Counted from the stretch's first letter, positions 8,870 to 18,143 are shown. The stretch is 64,000 nucleotides of DNA from Paraburkholderia sp. PREW-6R (GCF_039621805.1 NZ_CP155074.1:930001-994000), one strand, 5' to 3'. Translations and numbers: made by a program. The notes: a model not told the origin generated them from the sequence alone.

Positions 8870-9907
8870 ATGCAACTAGGCATGATTGGATTGGGACGCA
8901 TGGGCGCCGATATGGTGCGACGCCTGACAAAAGGCGGTCAGCAGTGCATAGCTTACGACGTGCAAGCTGCGGCGGTGGAGAAGCTGAAGCAGGAAGGCGT
9001 GGCGGGTGCGGCGTCGCTGGAAGATCTGGTCGCGCAACTCGCGAAGCCGCGGGCAGTGTGGCTGATGGTGCCCGCGGCGGTGGTCGACGCCACGCTCGAG
9101 AAGCTCCTGCCCCTGCTCGAACCCGGCGATATCGTGATCGACGGCGGCAACTCCTATTATCACGACGACATCCGCCGGGGCAACGAGTTAGGCGCGCGTA
9201 AGCTTCACTACGTGGATGTCGGCACGAGCGGCGGTGTGGCCGGCCGCGAGCGCGGCTACTGTCTGATGATCGGCGGCGAGCCCGAGGTGGTGAAGCGGCT
9301 CGAACCCATTTTCGCGACCCTCGCACCGGGCGCGGGCGCCGCGCCGGCAACGCCGGGCCGCGCAGCGGGCGCCAGCACCGCCGACCAGGGCTTCCTGCAC
9401 TGCGGCCCGCAAGGCGCCGGGCATTTCGTCAAGATGGTTCACAACGGTATCGAGTACGGGCTGATGGCCGCCTATGCCGAAGGCCTGAATATCCTGCGCC
9501 ACGCCGACGCCGGCAAGCATGCCCGCGAGATCGACGCGGAAACGTCGCCGTTGCGCCGTCCCGAGCTTTACCAGTACGACCTGAATCTCGCCGACGTCAC
9601 CGAGGTCTGGCGGCGCGGCAGTGTGATCGGTTCGTGGCTGCTCGACCTGATCGCCGGTTCGCTGGTCAGCGACGGCGATCTGAAGAACTACGCGGGGCGC
9701 GTATCCGATTCGGGCGAAGGCCGCTGGACGGTTGCGGCCGCCATCGACGAGGGCGTGCCTGCGCCGGTGCTGAGCGCGGCACTATTCGCACGTTTCAGTT
9801 CGCGCGGCGAAGCGGACTTCGCGAACCGGGTGTTGTCGGCAATGCGGCATGACTTCGGCGGGCACGTCGAAAAGGCAGCCACGCCGCCCGACGGGTCGTC
9901 ACACTGA
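8870..9907 (+). CDS. gnd: 6-phosphogluconate dehydrogenase, decarboxylating (short form)
   Basis: Oxidises 6-phosphogluconate to ribulose 5-phosphate and CO2. The 345-residue protein starts with the Rossmann motif GLGRMGADM. It carries the substrate signature IDGGNSYYHDD (about 91-101), the GTSGGVAGRERGYC block, and the catalytic HFVKMVHNGIEYG helix (about 185). Its length fits the short GntZ/YqeC-like enzymes, which are often NAD-dependent. An Ala/Pro-rich insert at about 152-172 (GAGAAPATPGRAAGAS) is unusual. The ribosome site CGGAG precedes the ATG. It feeds the pentose phosphates used by the phosphoketolase encoded 2 kb away. Confidence 0.93.
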   Translation: MQLGMIGLGRMGADMVRRLTKGGQQCIAYDVQAAAVEKLKQEGVAGAASLEDLVAQLAKPRAVWLMVPAAVVDATLEKLLPLLEPGDIVIDGGNSYYHDDIRRGNELGARKLHYVDVGTSGGVAGRERGYCLMIGGEPEVVKRLEPIFATLAPGAGAAPATPGRAAGASTADQGFLHCGPQGAGHFVKMVHNGIEYGLMAAYAEGLNILRHADAGKHAREIDAETSPLRRPELYQYDLNLADVTEVWRRGSVIGSWLLDLIAGSLVSDGDLKNYAGRVSDSGEGRWTVAAAIDEGVPAPVLSAALFARFSSRGEADFANRVLSAMRHDFGGHVEKAATPPDGSSH

Positions 9908-9958
9908 CGCAGCTATCCGACGCGCACAATCCGGCTCGCCCTGTTCGAGGAGATCACG

Positions 9959-10654
9959 ATGAAAGCTACGCCAGACCATCCGCACGACGTCGTGTTTCTA
10001 TTTGACTGCGACAACACGCTGCTCGACAACGATCACGTGCTGTCGGATTTGCGCGCGCATATGATGCGCGAATTCGGCGCGGAGAATAGCGCACGGTACT
10101 GGGAAATTTTCGAGGACCTGCGCGCAGAACTCGGTTATGCCGATTACCTGGGCGCGCTGCAGCGCTACCGGCTGGAGCATCCGCGAGACACGCGGCTGTT
10201 GCTGATGTCCTCGTTCCTGATCGACTATCCGTTCGCGAACCGCCTTTATCCCGGTGCGCTCGACGCAATCCGTCATGTGGGCAAACGCGGACCGACCGTG
10301 ATCCTGTCCGATGGCGACGTGGTCTTCCAGCCGCGCAAGCTGGCGCGCTCCGGCTTATGGGACGAGGTGGAAGGGCGCGTGCTCATCTACATCCACAAGG
10401 AACAGATGCTCGATCAGGTGAAGGAGTGCTATCCGGCACGCCATTACGTGATGATCGACGACAAGCTGCGCATACTCACCGCGATGAAAAAGTCATGGGG
10501 CGCCGAACTGACCACGGTGTTCCCGCGCCAGGGCCATTACGCGTTCGATCCGAAGGAGATCAACAGCAACCCGCCCGCCGAGATCACACTGGAGAGAATC
10601 GGTGAACTGGCGGACATCGACATTGATCTGCTGATGGGTAGTGAATCGCGCTGA
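9959..10654 (+). CDS. HAD family hydrolase
   Basis: A 231-residue cytoplasmic phosphatase-like protein. HAD motif I is FDCDNTLLDND (about 14-24) with the two catalytic Asp residues. Motif II is ILSDGD (about 113-118), and motifs III/IV lie around HYVMIDDKLRI (about 160). A helical cap lies between motifs I and II. It follows gnd by 51 bp with its own strong ribosome site (GAGGAG), so co-transcription with gnd is possible. The substrate is unknown; a sugar phosphate would fit the context. Confidence 0.88.
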   Translation: MKATPDHPHDVVFLFDCDNTLLDNDHVLSDLRAHMMREFGAENSARYWEIFEDLRAELGYADYLGALQRYRLEHPRDTRLLLMSSFLIDYPFANRLYPGALDAIRHVGKRGPTVILSDGDVVFQPRKLARSGLWDEVEGRVLIYIHKEQMLDQVKECYPARHYVMIDDKLRILTAMKKSWGAELTTVFPRQGHYAFDPKEINSNPPAEITLERIGELADIDIDLLMGSESR

Positions 10655-10665
10655 ACGGTAATGTC

Positions 10666-10699
10666 GTCTCCGGTGCAACGCGGGCTCGTAACCGGAGAC
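10666..10699. terminator. inverted repeat between convergent genes (possible bidirectional terminator)
   Basis: A perfect 9-bp inverted repeat: GTCTCCGGT at 10666-10674 pairs with ACCGGAGAC at 10691-10699 across a 16-nt loop. It lies between the convergent HAD and ankyrin genes. No T tract follows on either side, so termination is inferred from position only. Confidence 0.4.
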
Positions 10700-10726
10700 G
10701 CGAAGACCGGAAAGCGGAAACCCGCG

Positions 10727-11263
10727 TCAAGGCGCGAGTTTTCTTAGATGCGCCTCGGCGTCGCCCGCGCCCATCCGTGCGGCTGCGTCGAGAGCAGTGA
10801 CGCCGTTGGCGTCGCGCGCTTGCGGATCGGCGCCATGCGCGATCAGCAGGTCCATGATGGCGATGCGGTTGAACATTGCGGCGATCATCAGCGCGGTGCG
10901 GCCATCGGGCGACGCGCCTTCTACGTCGGCGCCGTGCGCGAGCAAGGTTTCGATCACCGCGTCGTAGCCTTTGAACGCGGCACCCGCAATCGGCGTCTGA
11001 CCGTTGTCGTTGCGCAGATTCGGATCGGCGCCCTGTTCGAGCAGTGTGCGAACCGCATCCACGTGACCGTGGTAGCTTGCGAGCATGACGAGGCTGTCGC
11101 CCTTGTCGTTGCGCAGATTCGGCGGCACGCCTTTTTCTATGACGGCGGCGAGCATGGCGCTGTCACCGCGGCGCGCGAGGTCGAATACCTGTTGGGCCAG
11201 TTCGACCAGTTCGGGGTCGATCGGCTGCTGCGAAGAAGCAGCGTGGTGGGCGTGGTCTGTCAA
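10727..11263 (-). CDS. ankyrin repeat protein
   Basis: A 178-residue protein made largely of ankyrin repeats from about residue 35. The recurring consensus is seen in GDSLVMLASYHGHVDAVRTLL, GQTPIAGAAFKGYDAVIETLL and GRTALMIAAMFNRIAIMDLL, with a final GVTALDAAARMGAGDAEAHL. No enzymatic domain or signal peptide is present, so it is probably a cytoplasmic protein-binding scaffold. Translation starts at a TTG (11263) behind a good ribosome site (CGGAGA). Partner unknown. Confidence 0.88.
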   Translation of the reverse strand: MTDHAHHAASSQQPIDPELVELAQQVFDLARRGDSAMLAAVIEKGVPPNLRNDKGDSLVMLASYHGHVDAVRTLLEQGADPNLRNDNGQTPIAGAAFKGYDAVIETLLAHGADVEGASPDGRTALMIAAMFNRIAIMDLLIAHGADPQARDANGVTALDAAARMGAGDAEAHLRKLAP

Positions 11264-11357
11264 TGGAATCTCCGTGCGATGAAGAAGCGCCAGGCGGCGC
11301 CGGAATGCCGGTCAGGATACACAGTTTGTGCCGCCGGCGCGCGGCGGCGATGACAGG

Positions 11358-11483
11358 CTACACATGATCGAACAGCTTGATGAGCAGCCCGAAAATGCCG
11401 ACGCAGATCACGAGGCCCACGAACAATGCGACGAGCGTAGCGAGGAGGATCAAGGGCGCCTTGAAGCGGCGGGGTGTCGACAT
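11358..11483 (-). CDS. small single-span membrane protein
   Basis: A 41-residue protein: a basic start (MSTPRRFK), one long hydrophobic helix (about residues 10-34) and a short tail. The frame is open further upstream, but the ATG at 11483 has an AGGA-type ribosome site and begins a sensible membrane protein. The upstream extension is Cys/Arg-rich and looks non-coding. It is probably a real small inner-membrane protein of unknown function. Confidence 0.55.
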   Translation of the reverse strand: MSTPRRFKAPLILLATLVALFVGLVICVGIFGLLIKLFDHV

Positions 11484-11953
11484 GGTGAGCGTCCTATAGT
11501 GTGTAAGCGCGAGCGTGACGTCGAGGCAGCGCAGCCGTGCGATAGAGCAGCAAGCTGCAGCAGATTGAGCACCAGGACGCCACTCGGTGTGCTGCAGCAT
11601 AGCTTAACCAGATTCACTGAGTGCCGGCGCGAAGTCGTGCAGCAGTTGCCGTGGACGCTGTGGCTCCTTCGCATTCGACGCCGTACCGGTTGCTGCAAGC
11701 TTTCCCACACTTTCGTCGAACCATGACCTGCCTGGCCTGTCACATGCGTGACGACTGACGGCAGGAGAATCTGAATCGTGGCGCAAGCGCTGCCGTCGCT
11801 ACGCGTTCGCTGTGTCATCCGCGTGGCAGAGTGGGCCGAACTCTCCGCCTGCGGCCATTTATTTCACGGTGTGCCACGCGCTGGATCAAAGATCAACGTT
11901 GCAGCATCCGCTAACCTGCCTGACAGTGCCCGTCCTTTACCAGGAGTGACGCC
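11484..11953. other. intergenic region upstream of phosphoketolase
   Basis: About 470 bp without a convincing gene. It must hold the divergent promoters of the 41-residue membrane protein and of xfp-ackA. The segment just before xfp ends with a good ribosome site (CAGGAG). I see no riboswitch, repeat or clear operator. Confidence 0.4.
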
Positions 11954-14347
11954 ATGGCTGAAGCAACTCCCCGTTCCACGCCGCCGCAAACGCTCGACCC
12001 CGACACGTTGAGCAGAATGGACCGCTACTGGCGTGCCTGCAACTATCTGTCGGCGGGCATGATCTATCTGCGCGACAACCCGCTGCTGCGCGAGCCGCTC
12101 AAACCCGAACACATCAAGAACCGCCTGCTGGGACATTGGGGCTCGGACCCGGGCCAAAGCTTTCTGCTCGTGCACCTGAACCGGGTGATCCGCGAGCACG
12201 ACCTGAACATGATCTATATCGCCGGTCCCGGTCACGGCGCGCCGGCCACGCTCGCGAATAGCTATCTGGAAGGCCATTACTCAGAAATCTATCCGGACCG
12301 CAGCGAAGACGAAGCCGGCATGCAGCGCTTTTTCCGGCAGTTTTCGTTTCCGGGCGGCATCGGTTCACATTGCACGCCCGAGACGCCCGGCTCGATTCAC
12401 GAAGGCGGCGAACTCGGCTATAGCCTCTCGCACGGTTACGGCGCCACATTCGACAATCCCGATCTGATCGTCGCGGTCATGATCGGCGACGGCGAGGCCG
12501 AAACCGGGCCGCTCGCCACGTCGTGGCATTCGAACAAATTCCTCGATCCGGTCCGCGATGGCGCCGTGCTGCCGGTGCTGCATCTGAACGGCTACAAGAT
12601 CGCCAATCCCACCATCCTCGCACGCATTCCCCGTGAAGAACTCGAGGCGTTGTTGACGGGTTACGGGCATAAACCGTACTTCGTCGAAGGCGACGACCCC
12701 GAGATCATGCATCAGCAGATGGCCGCCACGCTCGAACGGTGCATCGGCGAAATCCGTGCGATCCAGCAGCACGCACGCGAAAACAACGACCCGACGCGGC
12801 CGCGCTGGCCGATGATCGTGCTGCGCTCGCCGAAGGGCTGGACCGGTCCGAAGGAAGTGGATGGCCACAAGGTGGAAGGCTCGTGGCGCGCGCATCAGGT
12901 GCCGGTGCTCGATCCAGTCACGAACAGCAAGAGCCTGAAGATCGTGGAAGGCTGGCTGCGCAGTTACGAACCGGAAAAGCTCTTCGACGAAAAAGGCCGG
13001 CTCGTCGAGGAACTGCGCGCACTTGCGCCGGAGGGCGGCCGCCGCATCAGCGCGAATCCGCATGCGAACGGCGGCCTGCTGTGCAAGACGCTCGATCTGC
13101 CGCCGTTTCGCGATTATGCGGTGCAGGTGAAAAAGCCCGCCACGTCGTACACGTCGCCGACCGAGGTGCTAGGCGCCTTTCTGCGCGATGTAATGCGCCG
13201 GAACATGCGCAATTTCCGCGTATTCGGCCCTGACGAAACCGCGAGCAACAAACTCACCGCGATCTATGAAGCGTCGCCGAAAACCTGGCTGGCCGAGACG
13301 GTGGAAAGCGACAAGGACGGCGGCGCGCTCGCGCCGGACGGCCGCGTGATGGAAATGCTGAGCGAGCACACGCTCGAAGGCTGGTTCGAAGGTTATGTGC
13401 TGACGGGCCGCCACGGGCTCTTCGCGACCTACGAGGCGTTCGTGCACGTGATCGATTCGATGTTCAACCAGCACGCCAAATGGCTCGAAAAGTCGAAACG
13501 CGACCTCGGGTGGCGCCAGCCGGTGCCGTCGATCAATCTGCTCATCACGTCGCTCGTATGGCGCCAGGATCACAACGGCTTCACGCATCAGGACCCCGGT
13601 TTTCTCGACGTAGTGACGAATAAGAGCCCGGACGTCGTGCGTATCTATCTGCCGCCCGACGCGAACTGCCTGCTGAGCGTGGCCGATCACTGCCTGCGCT
13701 CGCGCGATTACGTGAACGTGATCGTCGCGGACAAGCAGCCTCATCTGCAATATCTCGACATGGAAGCGGCGGTCACGCATTGCACGAAAGGCATTGGCAT
13801 TTGGGATTGGGCGTCGACGGATCAGGGCGTGGAGCCGGACGTGGTGATCGCCTGCGCGGGCGACATCGCGACCATGGAGGCGCTCGCCGCGGTCGAAATC
13901 CTGAAAGGGCAGTTTCCGGATCTGAAGATCCGCTTCGTGAACGTGGTCGATCTGTTCCGTCTGATGCCGGAGCACGCGCACCCGCATGGTCTTTCGAATC
14001 GCGATTTCGACTCCCTCTTCACCGCCGACAAGCCCGTGATCTTCAACTTCCACTCGTATGCGTCGCTGGTTCACAAGCTCACGTACAACCGGACCAATCA
14101 CGACAATCTGCATGTGCACGGTTACCACGAGAAGGGCAATATCAACACGCCGCTCGAACTCGCGATCATCAACGACGTGGACCGATTTTCGCTCGCGATC
14201 GACGTGATCGACCGGGTGCCGAAGCTGCGCGGCGTCGGCGATCATGCGAAAGAGTGGCTGCGTGGGCAGATCATCGAGCACCTTGCGTACGCGCATGAAG
14301 AGGGCATCGACCAGGAAGCCATCCGCAACTGGACGTGGAAAGGCTGA
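11954..14347 (+). CDS. xfp: phosphoketolase (xylulose-5-phosphate/fructose-6-phosphate)
   Basis: A ThDP- and phosphate-dependent enzyme that splits xylulose 5-phosphate (and often fructose 6-phosphate) into acetyl phosphate plus glyceraldehyde 3-phosphate (or erythrose 4-phosphate). The 797-residue length is typical. Landmarks are GPGHGAPA (about 95), SFPGGIGSH (about 134), the ThDP motif GDGEAETG (about 177-184), and HQDPGFLD plus YLPPDANCLL in the second half. Acetate kinase starts 12 bp downstream, so the pair converts pentose phosphate into acetate and ATP. Ribosome site CAGGAG. Confidence 0.97.
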   Translation: MAEATPRSTPPQTLDPDTLSRMDRYWRACNYLSAGMIYLRDNPLLREPLKPEHIKNRLLGHWGSDPGQSFLLVHLNRVIREHDLNMIYIAGPGHGAPATLANSYLEGHYSEIYPDRSEDEAGMQRFFRQFSFPGGIGSHCTPETPGSIHEGGELGYSLSHGYGATFDNPDLIVAVMIGDGEAETGPLATSWHSNKFLDPVRDGAVLPVLHLNGYKIANPTILARIPREELEALLTGYGHKPYFVEGDDPEIMHQQMAATLERCIGEIRAIQQHARENNDPTRPRWPMIVLRSPKGWTGPKEVDGHKVEGSWRAHQVPVLDPVTNSKSLKIVEGWLRSYEPEKLFDEKGRLVEELRALAPEGGRRISANPHANGGLLCKTLDLPPFRDYAVQVKKPATSYTSPTEVLGAFLRDVMRRNMRNFRVFGPDETASNKLTAIYEASPKTWLAETVESDKDGGALAPDGRVMEMLSEHTLEGWFEGYVLTGRHGLFATYEAFVHVIDSMFNQHAKWLEKSKRDLGWRQPVPSINLLITSLVWRQDHNGFTHQDPGFLDVVTNKSPDVVRIYLPPDANCLLSVADHCLRSRDYVNVIVADKQPHLQYLDMEAAVTHCTKGIGIWDWASTDQGVEPDVVIACAGDIATMEALAAVEILKGQFPDLKIRFVNVVDLFRLMPEHAHPHGLSNRDFDSLFTADKPVIFNFHSYASLVHKLTYNRTNHDNLHVHGYHEKGNINTPLELAIINDVDRFSLAIDVIDRVPKLRGVGDHAKEWLRGQIIEHLAYAHEEGIDQEAIRNWTWKG

Positions 14348-14359
14348 GCGAGGCACGCC

Positions 14360-15523
14360 ATGCATACACAAGACGAGACCGGGCACGCGACGATCCTCGT
14401 GCTCAACAGCGGTTCGTCGTCGCTGAAATTCGGGCTTTTCCAACAGGCGAACGGCGATGAAGCGCTGCTGCTCGAAGGCAGCGCGCAGGGCATCGGCCGC
14501 GACGACGGCAGTCTGCGGATCAAGGCGCCCGACGGCCGCGTGCTCGAGGAGCAGGCGCATGTGCTCGAATCGCAGACCGACGCGTTGCAGAAGCTCACAC
14601 GGGTGCTCGCCGAGCAGAACGAGGTGCGTCCCACGGCGGTAGGGCATCGCGTGGTGCATGGCGGCCCGCATCTGCGCACGCATCAGCGCATCACCGCCGA
14701 CGTGCGGCGGCAATTGCAGGACGCGACGCACTTCGCGCCCTTGCATATTCCGCCTGCGCTGGCGCTGATCGACGAGGCGTCGGCCATTTTCAGCGACGCG
14801 CAGCATTTCGCGTGCTTCGACACGGCATTTCACGCGACGCTGCCGCCGCGCGCGGCGCAGTTGCCATTGCCGCGCCGTTACGCAGAGCAGGGCGTGATCC
14901 GGTATGGTTTTCATGGACTGTCGTACGAGTCGCTGGTCGCGCAGCTCGGCGACGACCTGCCGGCGCGCGCGGTGTTCGCTCATCTCGGCAATGGATCGAG
15001 CGTGTGCGCATTGCGAGACGGCAAGTCGGTCGATACGTCGATGGGTATGACGCCAACGGGCGGCGTGCCGATGGGCACGCGCAGCGGCGATCTCGATCCC
15101 GGCGTGCTGCTGTATCTGATGCGCACCGAACATCTCGATGCCAACGCGCTGGAAACGCTACTGAACCGTCACAGCGGTCTCGCCGGTTATACGGACGGCG
15201 AAAGCGATATGCAGGCGCTGGAAAAGCGCGCTGCGGCCGGGGACGCCAGCGCGGAACTCGCGCTCGACGCGTTTGCGACGGCAGTACGCAAGACGATCGG
15301 CGCGTATGCGGCGCTCCTCGGTGGCATCGATCTGCTGGTGTTCACGGGCGGCATCGGCGAGCACAGCGAAGCGATGCGTCAACGCGTGTGTGACGGGTTG
15401 TCGTTTATCGGACTGTCGGAACACGATCCGGCGGGGCGCGTGCGCGCGATTCACACGGAGGAGGAAAAGCAGATCGCGCGGCATTGCCGCGCGCTGCTCG
15501 AATCGGGCGGTCAGTCCGCCTGA
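14360..15523 (+). CDS. ackA: acetate kinase
   Basis: Converts acetyl phosphate plus ADP to acetate plus ATP, and the reverse. The 387-residue protein has the ASKHA signatures LNSGSSSLKF near the start and YGFHGLSYESL (about 175-185), the phosphate-binding HLGNGSSVCA segment (about 205), and FTGGIGEHSE near 330. It is the second gene of the xfp operon, using the acetyl phosphate made by phosphoketolase. Its 3' end overlaps the 3' end of the convergent BON gene by 13 bp. Confidence 0.96.
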   Translation: MHTQDETGHATILVLNSGSSSLKFGLFQQANGDEALLLEGSAQGIGRDDGSLRIKAPDGRVLEEQAHVLESQTDALQKLTRVLAEQNEVRPTAVGHRVVHGGPHLRTHQRITADVRRQLQDATHFAPLHIPPALALIDEASAIFSDAQHFACFDTAFHATLPPRAAQLPLPRRYAEQGVIRYGFHGLSYESLVAQLGDDLPARAVFAHLGNGSSVCALRDGKSVDTSMGMTPTGGVPMGTRSGDLDPGVLLYLMRTEHLDANALETLLNRHSGLAGYTDGESDMQALEKRAAAGDASAELALDAFATAVRKTIGAYAALLGGIDLLVFTGGIGEHSEAMRQRVCDGLSFIGLSEHDPAGRVRAIHTEEEKQIARHCRALLESGGQSA

Positions 15524-15771
15524 CGTGACGCTGGTTTGACGACGGTGCAATCGGACACGCCGGTTACGCCAAATAGACGCGTCACGTCTTCGAGCGCGGC
15601 GCTGCGTTGCTGATCGCGCTCGAGTTCGCCGCGCAGCGTGATCCGGCCATCGGTCACGGAGACGTTCACCTTGCCTTCCGGCACCGCGGCGTCCCACGCG
15701 AGACGCCGCGCGGCCTCCGTGGCGATCTGCTCGTCGCTGAGCCGGTCGCCGCCGTTGCGGACATCAGACAT
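15511..15771 (-). CDS. BON domain protein
   Basis: An 86-residue protein dominated by one BON domain (about residues 14-78: EGKVNVSVTDGRITLRGELE ... GVSDCTVV). BON domains bind membranes or lipids and occur in stress proteins such as OsmY. This copy has no signal peptide, which points to a cytoplasmic role. Its start has a GGAGA ribosome site. Its tail overlaps the convergent ackA. Confidence 0.85.
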   Translation of the reverse strand: MSDVRNGGDRLSDEQIATEAARRLAWDAAVPEGKVNVSVTDGRITLRGELERDQQRSAALEDVTRLFGVTGVSDCTVVKPASRQAD

Positions 15772-15808
15772 AGGTTCTCCACGAAATCCGACGCAAGGGA
15801 GAACACTA

Positions 15809-17020
15809 TCACTGAATGGCGCCGGCCACTGCCTGAGCCGTAGCGGCCGACAGCGTCCATCCCAGGTGACCGTGCCCCGTGTTGTAAAACACGCCGCGCC
15901 GTTTTCCGCGTCCTACCTTGGGCAGCATGCTCGGCAGCATGGGCCGCAGTCCTGCCCACGGAATCACGCGCGCGGTCGACACGTTGGGAAAATGCCGCCG
16001 GGTCCAGTCCACGAGCGGCGCGATGCGGTCCGAGCGGATGTCGCGATTAAAGCCGTTGATTTCCGCCGTGCCGGCGATGCGAAAACGGTCCGCGCCAAGG
16101 CGGCTCGTCACGATCTTCGCGCTGTCGTCGAGCAGGCTCACCCATGGCGCGTGCTGCTGGCTGGTTTCATCGTCGAGACAGACGGTGATCGAGTAACCCT
16201 TCACCGGATAGATGTTCACATGGTCGCCGAGCATCGCCGCGAAATCACGGCTCTTCACGCCGGCGCAGATTACGATCTGCTCGAACGTAAAGGGCTGCGG
16301 CTCGCCGTCGAGGTTCACCATCAGCGAGAAACGTCCGTCGGCCGGTTGTTCAATCGACGTAATCTCGGCGTCATAGTGAAATTGCACGCCGTGACGCTGG
16401 CACGCCTGCGCGAGTCCGCGCGTGAACTTGTGGATGTCGCCGGTGGAGTCGGACGGCGTAAAGAAGCCGCCAAAAAAGTTGCCATGCAGCGTGGGTTCGA
16501 TGCGCTGCAACTCGCCCGCACTGACCGGACTGCGGTCAAGCCCGCCTTCGCGCAGAAGGGCGTTCACTTTGCTCGCCGCGTCGAATTCCTTTTGTGTCTT
16601 GTAGATGTGCAGAATGCCGCGCCGCTCCAGATCGAAGTCGATGCCCTCCGTTTGTGCGATCGAAAACAGATGCTCGCGCGCGGCAATCGCAAGACGCACG
16701 GTTTCCACCGTGTTCGCGCGGTAGTGCGGAATCTGCCGGAGGAATTCGCCCATCCACGAATACTTGTGCCAGGTGGGCGCGGGATTGAGCAGGAGCGGGG
16801 CGTCGCGCGTGAGCATCCAGCGCAGGCCTTTCAGCACGGTGGCCGCGCTGTTCCAGACCTCCGCGTTGCTGGCGGAAAGCTGGCCGCCGTTTGCAAACGA
16901 CGTTTCCATTGCCGCGTAGCGGTTGCGCTCGAACACGGTGACGTGATGGCCGCGCTGCGCGAGCGCGTGGGCAGTCGTGACGCCGGTAATGCCGGCGCCG
17001 ATGATGGCGATACGTGACAT
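15809..17020 (-). CDS. dadA: FAD-dependent D-amino acid dehydrogenase / glycine oxidase-like
   Basis: A DadA-family flavoprotein of 403 residues that would oxidise an amino acid to the 2-oxo acid and pass electrons to the respiratory chain. The N-terminus has the dinucleotide motif IGAGITGVTTAHAL (about 6-19) followed by VFERN. The C-terminus has the FAD-contacting GHGHLGWTLSAATAQAVA. A tandem glycine riboswitch lies in its leader, so glycine or a closely related amino acid may be the real substrate. It is divergent from a LysE-type amino-acid exporter. The ATG at 17020 starts directly with the Rossmann strand. Confidence 0.9.
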   Translation of the reverse strand: MSRIAIIGAGITGVTTAHALAQRGHHVTVFERNRYAAMETSFANGGQLSASNAEVWNSAATVLKGLRWMLTRDAPLLLNPAPTWHKYSWMGEFLRQIPHYRANTVETVRLAIAAREHLFSIAQTEGIDFDLERRGILHIYKTQKEFDAASKVNALLREGGLDRSPVSAGELQRIEPTLHGNFFGGFFTPSDSTGDIHKFTRGLAQACQRHGVQFHYDAEITSIEQPADGRFSLMVNLDGEPQPFTFEQIVICAGVKSRDFAAMLGDHVNIYPVKGYSITVCLDDETSQQHAPWVSLLDDSAKIVTSRLGADRFRIAGTAEINGFNRDIRSDRIAPLVDWTRRHFPNVSTARVIPWAGLRPMLPSMLPKVGRGKRRGVFYNTGHGHLGWTLSAATAQAVAGAIQ

Positions 17021-17083
17021 GTCATGGTCCAGATAAGTTGAGCATCACCGGTGTCGATTTCGTTGTCGAAACCGGCGGGGATG

Positions 17084-17308
17084 CCCCATCTGTCCATGTA
17101 CCTGAGAGTTTCTTCCCGCGCCGCGCGGCGCCGCGTTCGATCGCGTGCCGGGTGTGGGGAATCCCCTTCGGTGGGCGCATGCTGCCCGCTGATCGCCGAT
17201 GCGCCGCTCTCCAGATGTTCCAGCTGCGCGGTCCTTTTGCCTGAGAGTTTCCGGGGCGGTTGCTCCGTCGGCGTCGCCATGAAAACTGGCGAGCTCTCCC
17301 GCGCTGCA
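17084..17308 (-). ncRNA. tandem glycine riboswitch (gcvT-type)
   Basis: Read on the minus strand, two aptamers follow each other. Aptamer 1 (about 17308-17226) has GGGAGAG, then GCCGACGGAGCAA and ACTCTCAGGCAAAAGGAC. Aptamer 2 (about 17214-17084) has CTGGAGAG, ACCGAAGGGG and ACTCTCAGGTACATGGAC. These are the conserved elements of the cooperative glycine riboswitch. The dadA ATG follows about 63 nt after aptamer 2. The short spacer contains a CCGGT...ACCGG pairing that could be the expression platform. Known examples mostly turn genes on with glycine. Confidence 0.93.
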
Positions 17309-17510
17309 TTGCAGAACGGCTCGACAATACCGGGCAAAAAAGTTTGCCGCAAGTGTTTCGTGCAATCGGGCGATGCTCCCGCCGCCATGATGTCGGACAT
17401 TTTCAAAGGGCTGCGCGTCTGGGCGGTGCGATTGCGCAGTTGCGGGCAGTCCCCCCGACCATCCGTTATATTGGACGGAATTGATCGTACGATGCATAAA
17501 GGAGAACGTC

Positions 17511-18143
17511 GTGCCTACCGCCGCCACGCTGCTTGCCTTCGCTCTTGTCTCGTTCGCCATGGTGCTGACGCCGGGGCCGAACATGATCTATCTGATTTCG
17601 CGCTCACTGTGTCAGGGGCCGCGCGCGGGGCTGGTGTCGCTGGGCGGTGTCGCGCTCGGCTACGTGTTCTACATGTTTTGCGCCGCATTCGGCATTACCG
17701 CGTTGCTGATGACAGTGCCTTACGCATACGACGCGCTGCGCTTTTGCGGCGCGCTGTATCTGCTTTACCTCGCCTGGCAGGCAGTCAAACCCGGCGGCCG
17801 CTCGCCGTTCCAGGCGCGTGATCTGCCGCACGACAGCCGCCGCAAGCTCTTCACGATGGGCTTCGTCACCAATCTCGCCAATCCGAAGATTGCGGTCATG
17901 TATCTTTCGCTGCTGCCGCAATTCATTTCGCCGGGACACGGCAGCGTGCTGTCCCAGTCGATCGCGCTGGGGTGCGTGCAGATCGTGATCGCCGTCACCG
18001 TCAATGCGCTGATCGCGAGCATGGCGGGTTCGATTGCAGGATTTCTCGCGGGGCGACCGGTCTGGTTGCTGGTGCAACGGTGGCTGATGGGCACCGTGCT
18101 CGCCGGCCTCGCGGTGCGTATCGCGCTGGATTCGCGCCGTTAA
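17511..18143 (+). CDS. LysE family amino acid exporter (RhtB-like)
   Basis: A 210-residue inner-membrane exporter with about six hydrophobic segments. The family signature LTPGPNMIYLISRS lies near residues 21-34, and GFVTNLANPKIAVMYLSLLPQF lies in the middle. The start is the GTG at 17511, with AAAGGAG correctly spaced; an earlier in-frame start lacks a ribosome site. It is divergent from the riboswitch-controlled dadA, suggesting the pair handles the same amino-acid pool by oxidation or efflux. Substrate inferred from context only. Confidence 0.9.
   Translation: MPTAATLLAFALVSFAMVLTPGPNMIYLISRSLCQGPRAGLVSLGGVALGYVFYMFCAAFGITALLMTVPYAYDALRFCGALYLLYLAWQAVKPGGRSPFQARDLPHDSRRKLFTMGFVTNLANPKIAVMYLSLLPQFISPGHGSVLSQSIALGCVQIVIAVTVNALIASMAGSIAGFLAGRPVWLLVQRWLMGTVLAGLAVRIALDSRR

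Noticed and set aside
13169..15133. 654-codon open frame on the minus strand
   Set aside because: It lies antisense to xfp and ackA, is His/Arg-rich with no recognisable domain, and is a by-product of GC-rich codon use.
15638..17017. 459-codon open frame on the plus strand
   Set aside because: It is antisense to dadA, which has clear family motifs over the same region.
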